Part shown: positions 17,884 to 25,697 of the stretch, piece after piece
Layout: each line of letters starts with the position of its first letter
Numbering within the stretch: the stretch's first letter is position 1
Source of the DNA: Arthrobacter sp. 18067
GTDB lineage: Bacteria; Actinomycetota; Actinomycetes; Actinomycetales; Micrococcaceae
Direction: 5' to 3'
Length of the DNA stretch: 64,000 nt
NCBI RefSeq assembly: GCF_902706295.1
Contig: NZ_CACSJJ010000021.1
Coordinates: 58,828-122,827 of the forward strand
Made by a program: the position numbers and the translations under genes
The notes under the pieces: generated by a model
Told to the model about the DNA's origin: nothing
The model's input: the letters and a program-made list of their open reading frames with translations, nothing else
The model's database searches: none

Positions 17884-17916
17884 ACATATCGTGCTTGCCC
17901 CGCCGCAGCGGAATGC

Positions 17917-20658
17917 TCAGCGACGCTTCTTTTTTGCCGGCTTGCGCTGATCCTGGCTTGCTGCCTTGGCCGGGTTACCCGATCGACCTGAGGCACGGCC
18001 CTCGATGCGCGTTTGAGTGGCACCATCCTCGCCCGGAGCCGTGTACTGCAGTTGCGCCGGCTTCTCCGGCGCCTGCAGGCCGGCCGCCCGGATTTGTGGC
18101 TCATGATGTTCGGTGTGCGCTCCGGCGGCAGTGTCGTCAGCCACCACAACATCTTCGGCGGGTGTTACCTCTACCTCAAGGTTGTAGAGGAATCCAATAC
18201 TTTCCTCACGAATGGCTTCCATCATGCTCTGGAACATCACGAAGCCCTCGCGCTGGTATTCCACCAAAGGATCGCGCTGTGCCATGGCCCGGAGACCGAT
18301 TCCCTCCTTGAGATAGTCCATCTCGTAAAGGTGTTCCTGCCATTTGCGCCCGAGGACCGAAAGCACCACCCTGCGTTCAAGCTCGCGCATGCTCTCAGAC
18401 CCGATAGCCTCTTCGCGGGCCTGGTAAACGAGGCGGGCATCAGAGAGGATCTCATCCCTGAGGAAGTCGGCCGTGACCCTGGACCGGCCGCCCGCTTCCT
18501 CAATGATTTCCTCCGCGGTAACGGTTGCCGGGTAGAGAGTTTTCAGATTGGCCCAAAGCTGGTTGAAGTCCCAGTCGTCACCAGTTCCCTCGGCAGTGGC
18601 GGCATCGATGAGGGCGTTGATGGTGTCTTCCAGGAAGAACTGGACCTTCTCGTGGAGGTCGTCACCCTCGAGGATTCGACGACGGTCCCCATAGATCGCT
18701 TCACGCTGGCGGTTGAGGACGTCATCGTACTTGAGGACGTTCTTACGCTGTTCGGCATTGCGGCCTTCCACCTGTCCCTGGGCGGATGCGATGGCTCGCG
18801 AAACAAGCTTGGATTCGAGCGCAACGTCATCCGGAACGGAGCTGTTCATGAGCCGTTCTGCCGCACCCGAGTTGAACAACCTCATGAGGTCGTCCGTCAG
18901 CGAAAGGTAGAAGCGGGATTCGCCGGGGTCGCCCTGGCGTCCTGAACGGCCGCGCAACTGGTTGTCGATCCGACGCGATTCATGGCGCTCGGTACCCAGC
19001 ACGTACAGTCCGCCAAGGTCGAGAACTTCTTCGTGTTCATCCTTGACTGCCTGCTTGGCTGCCGAAAGCGCCTCGGGCCATGCTGCCTCGTACTCTTCCG
19101 AATTCTCCTCAGGGTCCAGACCACGCTTTGCTAGCTCTGCAATGGCCGTAAATTCGGCGTTGCCGCCCAGCATGATGTCGGTACCGCGGCCCGCCATGTT
19201 GGTGGCGACCGTGACAGCGCCTTTTCGTCCGGCCTGGGCCACGATGGATGCTTCGCGGGCGTGGTTCTTGGCATTCAGGACTTCGTGCCTAATGCCTTCC
19301 TTGGCCAGCAGTTTGGAAAGATACTCGCTCTTTTCAACACTGGTAGTGCCCACCAATACGGGCTGGCCGTTCTCATGCCTTTCGCCGATGTCCTGGACGA
19401 CGGCGTCGAACTTCACAACCTCGTTTTTGTAGACGAGGTCCGATTGGTCGATGCGCTGCATATCGCGGTTGGTGGGGATGGGAACGACACCAAGCTTGTA
19501 GGTGCTCATGAACTCCGCGGCTTCAGTCTCGGCCGTACCAGTCATGCCGGCAAGCTTCGAGTACATGCGGAAGTAGTTCTGCAAGGTCACCGTGGCGAGA
19601 GTCTGGTTCTCTGCCTTGATCTCGACGTTTTCCTTGGCCTCGATGGCCTGGTGCATGCCTTCGTTGTAGCGTCGTCCGGCCAGGATACGGCCGGTGTGTT
19701 CGTCAACAATCAGGACCTCGCCGTCGAGGATGACGTAGTCTTTGTCCCTCTTGAACAGTTCCTTGGCTTTGATGGCGTTGTTGAGGAAGCCGATCAAGGG
19801 CGTGTTGGCCGATTCGTACAGGTTTTGGATTCCGAGGTAGTCCTCCACCTTTTCAATACCGGCTTCGAGCACGCCTACGGTTCGCTTCTTTTCGTCGACC
19901 TCATAGTCGACCTCTGGCTGCAGCCGGAGCACGACCTTGGCGAATTCGCTGTACCACCGGTTGGTGTCGCCCTGCGCAGGCCCGGAAATAATGAGTGGAG
20001 TACGTGCTTCATCAATCAGGATGGAGTCGACCTCATCCACGATCGCGAAATTGTGGCCTCGCTGGACCAGTTCGCTGGCATCCCACGCCATGTTGTCCCG
20101 CAGGTAGTCGAAGCCGAATTCGTTGTTGGTTCCATAGGTGATGTCCGCTGCGTACTGTTGCCTGCGCACCGATGGGTCCTGGTTGGAAAGGATGCAGCCA
20201 CTGGTGAGGCCCAGGAACCTGTAGACGCGGCCCATGAGCTCTGACTGGTACTCAGCGAGGTAATCGTTGACCGTGACGACGTGGACGCCTTTGCCCGCGA
20301 GGGCGTTGAGGTAAGCAGGTGCCGTGGCCACGAGGGTCTTGCCCTCACCGGTTTTCATTTCAGCGATGTTGCCCAAATGAAGTGCGGCGCCGCCCATAAG
20401 CTGTACGTCGAAGTGCCGCATCCCCAAAGTACGGGATGAAGCCTCACGAACAGCGGCGAACGCTTCCGGCAGGAGTGCTTCCAGTGTTTCGCCGTCTTGG
20501 TGGCGGGACCGCAGTTGGTCTGTTTCCTCGCGGAGTTCGGCGTCCGTGAAGGACTTGAAGGAGTCTTCCAGGGCATTGATGGAATCGGCATAGTTCCGCA
20601 GTTGCTTGAGTGTCTTTTTGTCACCCGTGCGGAGAAGTTTTTCGATTAGTGATGCCAC
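17917..20658 (-). CDS. secA: Preprotein translocase motor ATPase SecA
   Basis: Drives export of unfolded preproteins through SecYEG. At 913 residues it has the normal SecA order: NBD1 with MKTGEGKT (about 103) and VDEVDSILIDEARTPLIISG, the preprotein cross-linking domain, NBD2 with VGTTSVEKSE, TNMAGRGTDI and LRGRSGRQGDPG, then helical scaffold and wing. The C-terminal tail is Ala/Pro/Lys-rich and ends KPAKKKRR; the CxCxSGx6CH zinc tail of many SecA proteins is absent. The start is a GTG at 20658 with GGGAGC upstream. It lies in the conserved order secA-hpf-comF-lpqB-mtrB-mtrA with a glycosylase gene inserted. Confidence 0.98.
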   Translation of the reverse strand: MASLIEKLLRTGDKKTLKQLRNYADSINALEDSFKSFTDAELREETDQLRSRHQDGETLEALLPEAFAAVREASSRTLGMRHFDVQLMGGAALHLGNIAEMKTGEGKTLVATAPAYLNALAGKGVHVVTVNDYLAEYQSELMGRVYRFLGLTSGCILSNQDPSVRRQQYAADITYGTNNEFGFDYLRDNMAWDASELVQRGHNFAIVDEVDSILIDEARTPLIISGPAQGDTNRWYSEFAKVVLRLQPEVDYEVDEKKRTVGVLEAGIEKVEDYLGIQNLYESANTPLIGFLNNAIKAKELFKRDKDYVILDGEVLIVDEHTGRILAGRRYNEGMHQAIEAKENVEIKAENQTLATVTLQNYFRMYSKLAGMTGTAETEAAEFMSTYKLGVVPIPTNRDMQRIDQSDLVYKNEVVKFDAVVQDIGERHENGQPVLVGTTSVEKSEYLSKLLAKEGIRHEVLNAKNHAREASIVAQAGRKGAVTVATNMAGRGTDIMLGGNAEFTAIAELAKRGLDPEENSEEYEAAWPEALSAAKQAVKDEHEEVLDLGGLYVLGTERHESRRIDNQLRGRSGRQGDPGESRFYLSLTDDLMRLFNSGAAERLMNSSVPDDVALESKLVSRAIASAQGQVEGRNAEQRKNVLKYDDVLNRQREAIYGDRRRILEGDDLHEKVQFFLEDTINALIDAATAEGTGDDWDFNQLWANLKTLYPATVTAEEIIEEAGGRSRVTADFLRDEILSDARLVYQAREEAIGSESMRELERRVVLSVLGRKWQEHLYEMDYLKEGIGLRAMAQRDPLVEYQREGFVMFQSMMEAIREESIGFLYNLEVEVTPAEDVVVADDTAAGAHTEHHEPQIRAAGLQAPEKPAQLQYTAPGEDGATQTRIEGRASGRSGNPAKAASQDQRKPAKKKRR

Positions 20659-20700
20659 GTGAAATTGCTCCCAGTCTCATGCTGCCGAATTCTGGCTGTT

Positions 20701-21990
20701 TCAGTCTACGGGAGAGACCAGCGCCACGTTGCCGCGTTCCACTGTGAGCGGACTGCCCTGATGCCCATGCCCTTTCGTGCGATCACCGTGGCGTGCAACG
20801 GCCTCCGCGAGCACGTCGGCGAGATCTCCAACAGGCCACACCACCACTTCCTGCAGCCCAAGCCAAGCGGCCATGAGGTCAAGTTCGGCAGCAAGTTCGA
20901 CGGCGGTATCCGCCGGCGCACCAACCTCACCGAAGGCCGAGCGCACCAGGAGTTGGCCGGACGCCCGATCCGCTTTCAGGTCCACGCGGGCGACGATCCC
21001 GTCCCGGAGCAGGAACGGCAGGACGTAGTAGCCGAATCGGCGCTTCGCGGCAGGAGTGTAGATCTCAATCCTGTAATGGAAGCCAAACAGTTCCTCGAGC
21101 CGCCGCCGCTCAAAAACCAAGGAATCGAAAGGACTCAGCAGGGCCCGGCCTTCGGCTATGCGTGGTGTACCGGCACTTACATGCTTATAGGTTTCCCTGT
21201 CCCAACCACGGACTGACACTCGTTGAAGGCGACCCGCACGGACCAGTCGCTGGACCGAATCAGCTCCCGCCTTAAAGGGCGTCCGGAAGTAGTCGGAAAA
21301 GCAGCGCACTGTACCAATGCCGTGGGCTTGGGCGGCTGCGTCCATCAACCGGTCCAGTGACTCTTCCGGATCGCCTCCGGACAAGGCCTTGGTTGGAACA
21401 ACCCTGGATGTCAGGGTGTACTTGCGCTCGAATTGCGGGGTCCGGGAAGCAGCAGACACTCTTCCCTCTTCAAACAGATGTTCCAGGACCCGCTTGACGA
21501 TGTTCCAATTCCACCCCCAGTTGTCACGTTCAGCTGCCTCGGCATGTCCGAGCTTTGCCGTGAGTTCGGACGCCGTCATGGGACGTCCTGCCGTGAGGGC
21601 TGCGAGGATGCGATCCTCCATCTCCTGACGGACGCCGGGATCCAGGTGGTGGGCTCCCACCCACGACCGCTTTTGCCACACCAACAGGTCCTGAAAGTGC
21701 TCCGGGCGAATAAAGCTTGCCTCGTGCGCCCAGTACTCCATCATCCTGCGTGGCTTCTTACCAGCCATCGTTTGGAGAATGAGGGGGTCGTAATTGCCCA
21801 GCCGGGAAAAGAACGGAAGGTAGTGGCTTCGCGCCACGACGTTTACGGAATCGATCTGGACTAGCCGAAGTTGGGCAAAGGTCCGGCCCACCGCCCGTGC
21901 ACTCACGGGGCCGGTGGGCCGGACCTTTGCCAATCCTTGGGCTGCCAATGCGATCCGCCGTGCCTGTGACAGGCTCAGCGAAGCGGTCAT
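20701..21990 (-). CDS. YcaQ/AlkZ-type winged-helix DNA glycosylase
   Basis: Member of the HTH_42 family that includes AlkZ, which excises bulky and cross-linked guanines, and E. coli YcaQ. At 429 residues it carries the catalytic Q-x-D motif in LRLVQIDSVNVVARSH (Q45, D47), followed by YWAHEASF and WGWNW, typical of this family, and a beta-rich C-terminal part (LLSPFDSLVFERRRLEELFGFHYRIEIY). The ATG at 21990 is preceded by AGGGACG. It sits between hpf and secA on the same strand; it may protect against alkylating or cross-linking compounds. Confidence 0.88.
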   Translation of the reverse strand: MTASLSLSQARRIALAAQGLAKVRPTGPVSARAVGRTFAQLRLVQIDSVNVVARSHYLPFFSRLGNYDPLILQTMAGKKPRRMMEYWAHEASFIRPEHFQDLLVWQKRSWVGAHHLDPGVRQEMEDRILAALTAGRPMTASELTAKLGHAEAAERDNWGWNWNIVKRVLEHLFEEGRVSAASRTPQFERKYTLTSRVVPTKALSGGDPEESLDRLMDAAAQAHGIGTVRCFSDYFRTPFKAGADSVQRLVRAGRLQRVSVRGWDRETYKHVSAGTPRIAEGRALLSPFDSLVFERRRLEELFGFHYRIEIYTPAAKRRFGYYVLPFLLRDGIVARVDLKADRASGQLLVRSAFGEVGAPADTAVELAAELDLMAAWLGLQEVVVWPVGDLADVLAEAVARHGDRTKGHGHQGSPLTVERGNVALVSPVD

Positions 21991-22019
21991 GGACGTCCCT
22001 TCATGCAGGAAATGTTGCC

Positions 22020-22748
22020 TTACTTGGCTGTCGAAGCCTGATCGTCAGAGCGGTAGGCGTGGATCTTCTCTTCCACGGCCTCCTCTCCGGGCTCGCATGT
22101 GGAGTCGAGGGTGATCACACCGTAGGTCCAACCACTGCGCCGGTACACAACCGACGGCGCGTTGGTTTCCTTGTCCAGGAACAGGTAGAAGTTGTGACCA
22201 ACCAGTTCCATACTGTCCACGGCGTCATCGAGGGTCAGTGACGCGGCGGGGAACACCTTCCGGCGGATCAGTACGGGTGAATCGCCTGCCGGAATGTCGT
22301 TCTCGATGTCGTAGGGAGAACGCTCATCTGCCTGCGGCGCGGGCTCTTGGTGATTGCTCGCTTCAACGTAGAGCGGCTCACTCGCACTGGCTGGCTCAAG
22401 TGTTGCTGTGGCTTCCCGCACTGCCTTAGGCGTGTGGCGGCCGTGGTGCACCTTTTTCCGGTCCTTCGCACGCCGGAGCCTCTCAAGAAGCTTGTTGTAC
22501 GCGAGATCGAAGGCTGCGAATTTGTCAGCGGCTGTGGCCTCGGCACGGATAACGGGGCCGCGGCCCAGGACTGTCACTTCGACGGTGAGCTGGCCCGGTG
22601 TCTGCCGGGGGTTGGTTTCCTTGGAAACCTTGGCGTCGACTCGCTGGACCTTATCCCCCAGCGATTCAATCTTTGAGATTTTCTCGCCGGCGTATTCGCG
22701 AAAGCGGTCAGAAACTGTGAGATTTCGTCCGCTGATCATGAACTCCAT
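22020..22748 (-). CDS. hpf: Long-form ribosome hibernation promoting factor
   Basis: Binds the 30S subunit and dimerises ribosomes to 100S particles in stationary phase. The N-terminal HPF/YfiA domain (MEFMISGRNLTVSDRFREYAGEKISKIESL, about 1-100) is joined by an acidic, Ala/Glu-rich linker to the C-terminal dimerisation domain (about 180-242: VIRRKVF-like start, MELVGHNFYLFLDKETNAPSVVYRR.., YGVITL). At 242 residues it is the long form. The ATG at 22748 follows GGAGGGCACC directly; the frame extends upstream to 22781 but without support. A stem-loop lies in the leader. Confidence 0.95.
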   Translation of the reverse strand: MEFMISGRNLTVSDRFREYAGEKISKIESLGDKVQRVDAKVSKETNPRQTPGQLTVEVTVLGRGPVIRAEATAADKFAAFDLAYNKLLERLRRAKDRKKVHHGRHTPKAVREATATLEPASASEPLYVEASNHQEPAPQADERSPYDIENDIPAGDSPVLIRRKVFPAASLTLDDAVDSMELVGHNFYLFLDKETNAPSVVYRRSGWTYGVITLDSTCEPGEEAVEEKIHAYRSDDQASTAK

Positions 22749-22792
22749 GGTGCCCTCCAAATAACTCAGGTGACACGACAACGACGCTGTTG

Positions 22793-22821
22793 GGGGCTAG
22801 TCTGACGGACAGTCGAGCCCC
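22793..22821 (-). promoter_or_regulatory. Stem-loop in the hpf leader
   Basis: GGGGCT at 22793-22798 pairs with AGCCCC at 22816-22821, and the inner bases extend the stem with two mismatches. It lies 45-73 bases upstream of the hpf start in a 158-base gap after comF. It could end comF transcription or act in the hpf leader; it lacks a T-run. Confidence 0.35.
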
Positions 22822-22906
22822 TTTCCGAGCCGCTATCGACAGGTACATCTGTTCTTGGTACCCACAACCGACGTTAGTTCATCGCCACGCGTTATTCATC
22901 CTTTAG

Positions 22907-23899
22907 TCACTTATTTTTTGATTGAGTCTTAAGGACTTCATGGGGATAGTCTGCGGTGCTGTTTGAAGCGTAGGCTGGTGGCCTCGTGGCCGCGAGCACA
23001 ACGGCGCCGCACACGACTCCACCCGCTGCCGCGACGGCCCGCGCTGCCTCAGCGAGAGTGGCCCCCGTGGTGAGGACGTCGTCCACAAGGATGCACCTCA
23101 TGCCTCTGATCTCGTCCATACGCCGGCTGCGTACCCGCATGGATCCCCGGACCCTGCTGGCCCGCGCACCCCTGCCCAAGCCCTTTTGGCCGGCTTCGCG
23201 GCCTGAACCGTCCTTATCCGACACGGCCTGGACCATCCGGGCAGTCAGCCCCCGCAAGGAATCTCTGGTGACTGCGTGGACCGGTGCAGCCGGCCTCTTC
23301 TCAAGTGCGTCAATGATGGGGCACTGCGGCAGGATGCGGCGCATTCGCAGGCATAGAAGTAAGAGGTGGAGGGGGCTGAATCCGCGTTTGCGGTAGGCCC
23401 TGCCAGTCGTGGGAACCGGGACGAGACAATAACCGGTTTGGCTACCCATGGCAGTTTCCACCGCCTTGCCGAGGCACGGAGCCAAAACACCTGCCAGGCG
23501 CCACTGGCCAAAGTGCTTGAATGAGAGCAGGCATCGTGCCAGTTCATCCCGGTAAGCTCCCGCTGCTACCACTCCGAGTTTCGCATTGCCATGGACGTCA
23601 ACCAATGCAGGCGATTCTTGTTCCGCACGGAAGGGCTGCCTGCAAAGTTGACGTACACTTTTCGCGCAGCCGCCGCACAACACTGTGTCCTCCACGCCGC
23701 AGCAAACGCATTCAACGGGAACCAACAGGGCAATAAGGTCAGCTATGGCTCCCCGCAGTGCGGACAGCAGCCGGTCGAGGCGACGCTGGTCCCGACCACG
23801 CCGGCGCGCCCTGACAGGATCCAATGCATGGAGGTCAGGGTCGAGGCCGCTCCCGAGCCGCCACGCACGTCGCCCGCTCCTGATGTCTGGGGAGGTCAT
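22907..23899 (-). CDS. comF: ComF-family phosphoribosyltransferase-like protein
   Basis: Protein of 330 residues with a long Arg-rich N-terminus, a zinc-ribbon CVCCGVEDTVLCGGC near residue 65, and a type I PRTase fold ending in the PRPP-binding loop CILVDDVLTTGATLAEA. In competent bacteria ComF proteins act in DNA uptake or ssDNA handling; the role in actinobacteria is not settled. It contains a 40-residue basic Gly/Arg insertion before the PRPP loop. The gene lies between hpf and lpqB, the usual order (Rv3242c in M. tuberculosis). Confidence 0.88.
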   Translation of the reverse strand: MTSPDIRSGRRAWRLGSGLDPDLHALDPVRARRRGRDQRRLDRLLSALRGAIADLIALLVPVECVCCGVEDTVLCGGCAKSVRQLCRQPFRAEQESPALVDVHGNAKLGVVAAGAYRDELARCLLSFKHFGQWRLAGVLAPCLGKAVETAMGSQTGYCLVPVPTTGRAYRKRGFSPLHLLLLCLRMRRILPQCPIIDALEKRPAAPVHAVTRDSLRGLTARMVQAVSDKDGSGREAGQKGLGRGARASRVRGSMRVRSRRMDEIRGMRCILVDDVLTTGATLAEAARAVAAAGGVVCGAVVLAATRPPAYASNSTADYPHEVLKTQSKNK

Positions 23900-23950
23900 C
23901 CTGCAAGCCTGCCCAGTTACCGGCGCGACCGAAAGCCACCCTCAGCCATA

Positions 23951-23959
23951 TGTGGACAA
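23951..23959 (-). other. DnaA-box-like 9-mer between lpqB and comF
   Basis: TTGTCCACA on the minus strand, matching the actinobacterial DnaA box, lies in the 85-base gap between lpqB and comF. Confidence 0.3.
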
Positions 23960-23984
23960 TCGACACGGTATTTCGGACGGCAGG

Positions 23985-25697
23985 TCAGCCCGGGAAGGCT
24001 GGCTCCGTGGGCCCTTTCAGCTGGAGCTCCCAGCCGTTTCCGACACGTTGGAAAACGCCGGCCTCCGATTGGCCATAGATCTGCTCGGAGCCGTTTCCAG
24101 CACTGAGGCTGGTCAGTCCGTCCCAAGGTGCCAATTGCTGAGGCTCTCCTGATGCCAAGGACAACAATTCGGGAACCACGGTTCCCGTCGTCGAACTCGA
24201 CATCACCGCCACTGTGGAGCCGTTGACCCAGACACCTTGGTCAGCCGTGGCTGTGCTAAGCAAGGTGATGGGCGTGGTGAGGTCCTTGGGCACGCCGTCG
24301 GGATTCCGGACTATGCCGGTGATCTGCACCGTGGACTTTCCATTCGCCTCCGAAATGACCAGTGCCCTGGTCCCTTCCCTGGAGACCCTGAAATCCTTGA
24401 CCGTCCTTCCGGACAGCCACGAAGGAGTCAAAGTGACATTGGGTATGGCCATGCCTGGTGCAACGCCGGTGGGCTTGAATGCCACAACTTCGGCGGCTCC
24501 GTTGGCACCAGGTCCCGCCGTCCACACCCAGTCGTGCGGGCTGAAAGAGGGGCCGGTAAGAGTGCTCCTGGTGGTCAACTGACGTGCGGGCTCCCCCGGT
24601 TCGATAGCGTACAGGGTTGTCCTGTCACCATTGAGGAACGCGGCCGTTTGGGACACCGGGGACTCGGCCGGCGAATGCGGCCCCAGTCCAGCGACCGATT
24701 GAATATCCGGCAGCGGAGTCATCCGGTTGTTCTCGTAGCGCACCAGGTCACCGTTGTTCACGGCGATCTGGCGGGCGGGAACACTTTTGTCCAGTACAGG
24801 CGGCAATACAGTGCCGTTGTCTTCAACCCGCACCAGGTCCTGGTCGGCACGCAGTTGGACGTTGATGACGTCGGGTTGGTCCCGGAAGGTCAAAGCCAAC
24901 TGGTTTTGCATCCTCTGGCGGTCTTCCGCGGAAGCATCAAACAATTCCTTGGCAGACAGGTCCACTTGGGCAGAGCCGGATACGACCGGTACGGATTCCC
25001 GTGCAAGCTTCATCCCGGAAGGGAACGCACTGACAACTGCACCTCGAAGGTAGGGAGCCGGCCCGGCCAGAAGTGCGCTTGTCATGGACTTGACTGTGTT
25101 CTTCTTGATGAACCACCTGTAATCAGGAACCGCGTAAGTAAACGTAGGGTCATAGAAGTAGATGGGATTTGCCCCGTAAATGACCTTGAATGTTTCCTCC
25201 GGGATGGCTGTGCCATCCGGCACCTTGGAGATCCGCCACTCTCCTTCCACCTGTTCAAGTGTCAGCGGGATGGTCTCCTTGGTTCCCGGCGGAAACTGGG
25301 TAGCGACGCCGTCAGCATCCACCGAATAGGCGAGGTCGAGTTCGTAGAGGTACTCATTCTCTACGGCTGACTTGACCACCTGCGCCTCACGGAAAACTAT
25401 GGCGCGCTTGTCAGGCTTCCACGTAACCGACTGCGCTTGCGTCAGATACTGGCGCGCCACAGGATAGTCGTCCTCGTAACCGCTGCCTGCCATGTAGAAG
25501 TCCTCAATGACAGTCTCGGGACTTGAGCCGGCGCGTGGGGCCGCAGGAAAAAACACGGGGGCATTGGGATTGCCTGCGCCCTCGTCCTTGCTCTTGCCAA
25601 CTGGGCCGGAACGGGGAATCTGCGCACAGGAAGCGAGCAACACCATCAGCACAGCCAGGGCGGCCACAAACGCCCTGGAGTTCCGGAGATGCATCAT
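23985..25697 (-). CDS. lpqB: Lipoprotein LpqB, accessory protein of the MtrAB system
   Basis: Secreted lipoprotein of 570 residues that modulates MtrB. It has a signal peptide with lipobox LLASC (Cys about 24), an N-terminal domain (about 60-190), a GerMN domain (about 200-320: SMTSALLAGPAPYLRGAVVSAFP) and a C-terminal beta-propeller-like region. The ATG at 25697 overlaps the mtrB stop as ATGA. It is the last gene of mtrA-mtrB-lpqB. Confidence 0.95.
   Translation of the reverse strand: MMHLRNSRAFVAALAVLMVLLASCAQIPRSGPVGKSKDEGAGNPNAPVFFPAAPRAGSSPETVIEDFYMAGSGYEDDYPVARQYLTQAQSVTWKPDKRAIVFREAQVVKSAVENEYLYELDLAYSVDADGVATQFPPGTKETIPLTLEQVEGEWRISKVPDGTAIPEETFKVIYGANPIYFYDPTFTYAVPDYRWFIKKNTVKSMTSALLAGPAPYLRGAVVSAFPSGMKLARESVPVVSGSAQVDLSAKELFDASAEDRQRMQNQLALTFRDQPDVINVQLRADQDLVRVEDNGTVLPPVLDKSVPARQIAVNNGDLVRYENNRMTPLPDIQSVAGLGPHSPAESPVSQTAAFLNGDRTTLYAIEPGEPARQLTTRSTLTGPSFSPHDWVWTAGPGANGAAEVVAFKPTGVAPGMAIPNVTLTPSWLSGRTVKDFRVSREGTRALVISEANGKSTVQITGIVRNPDGVPKDLTTPITLLSTATADQGVWVNGSTVAVMSSSTTGTVVPELLSLASGEPQQLAPWDGLTSLSAGNGSEQIYGQSEAGVFQRVGNGWELQLKGPTEPAFPG

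Noticed and set aside
19261..20244. Plus-strand frame of 327 codons
   Set aside because: Antisense to secA and rich in residues typical of reversed GC codons.
24237..25370. Plus-strand frame of 377 codons
   Set aside because: Antisense to lpqB.
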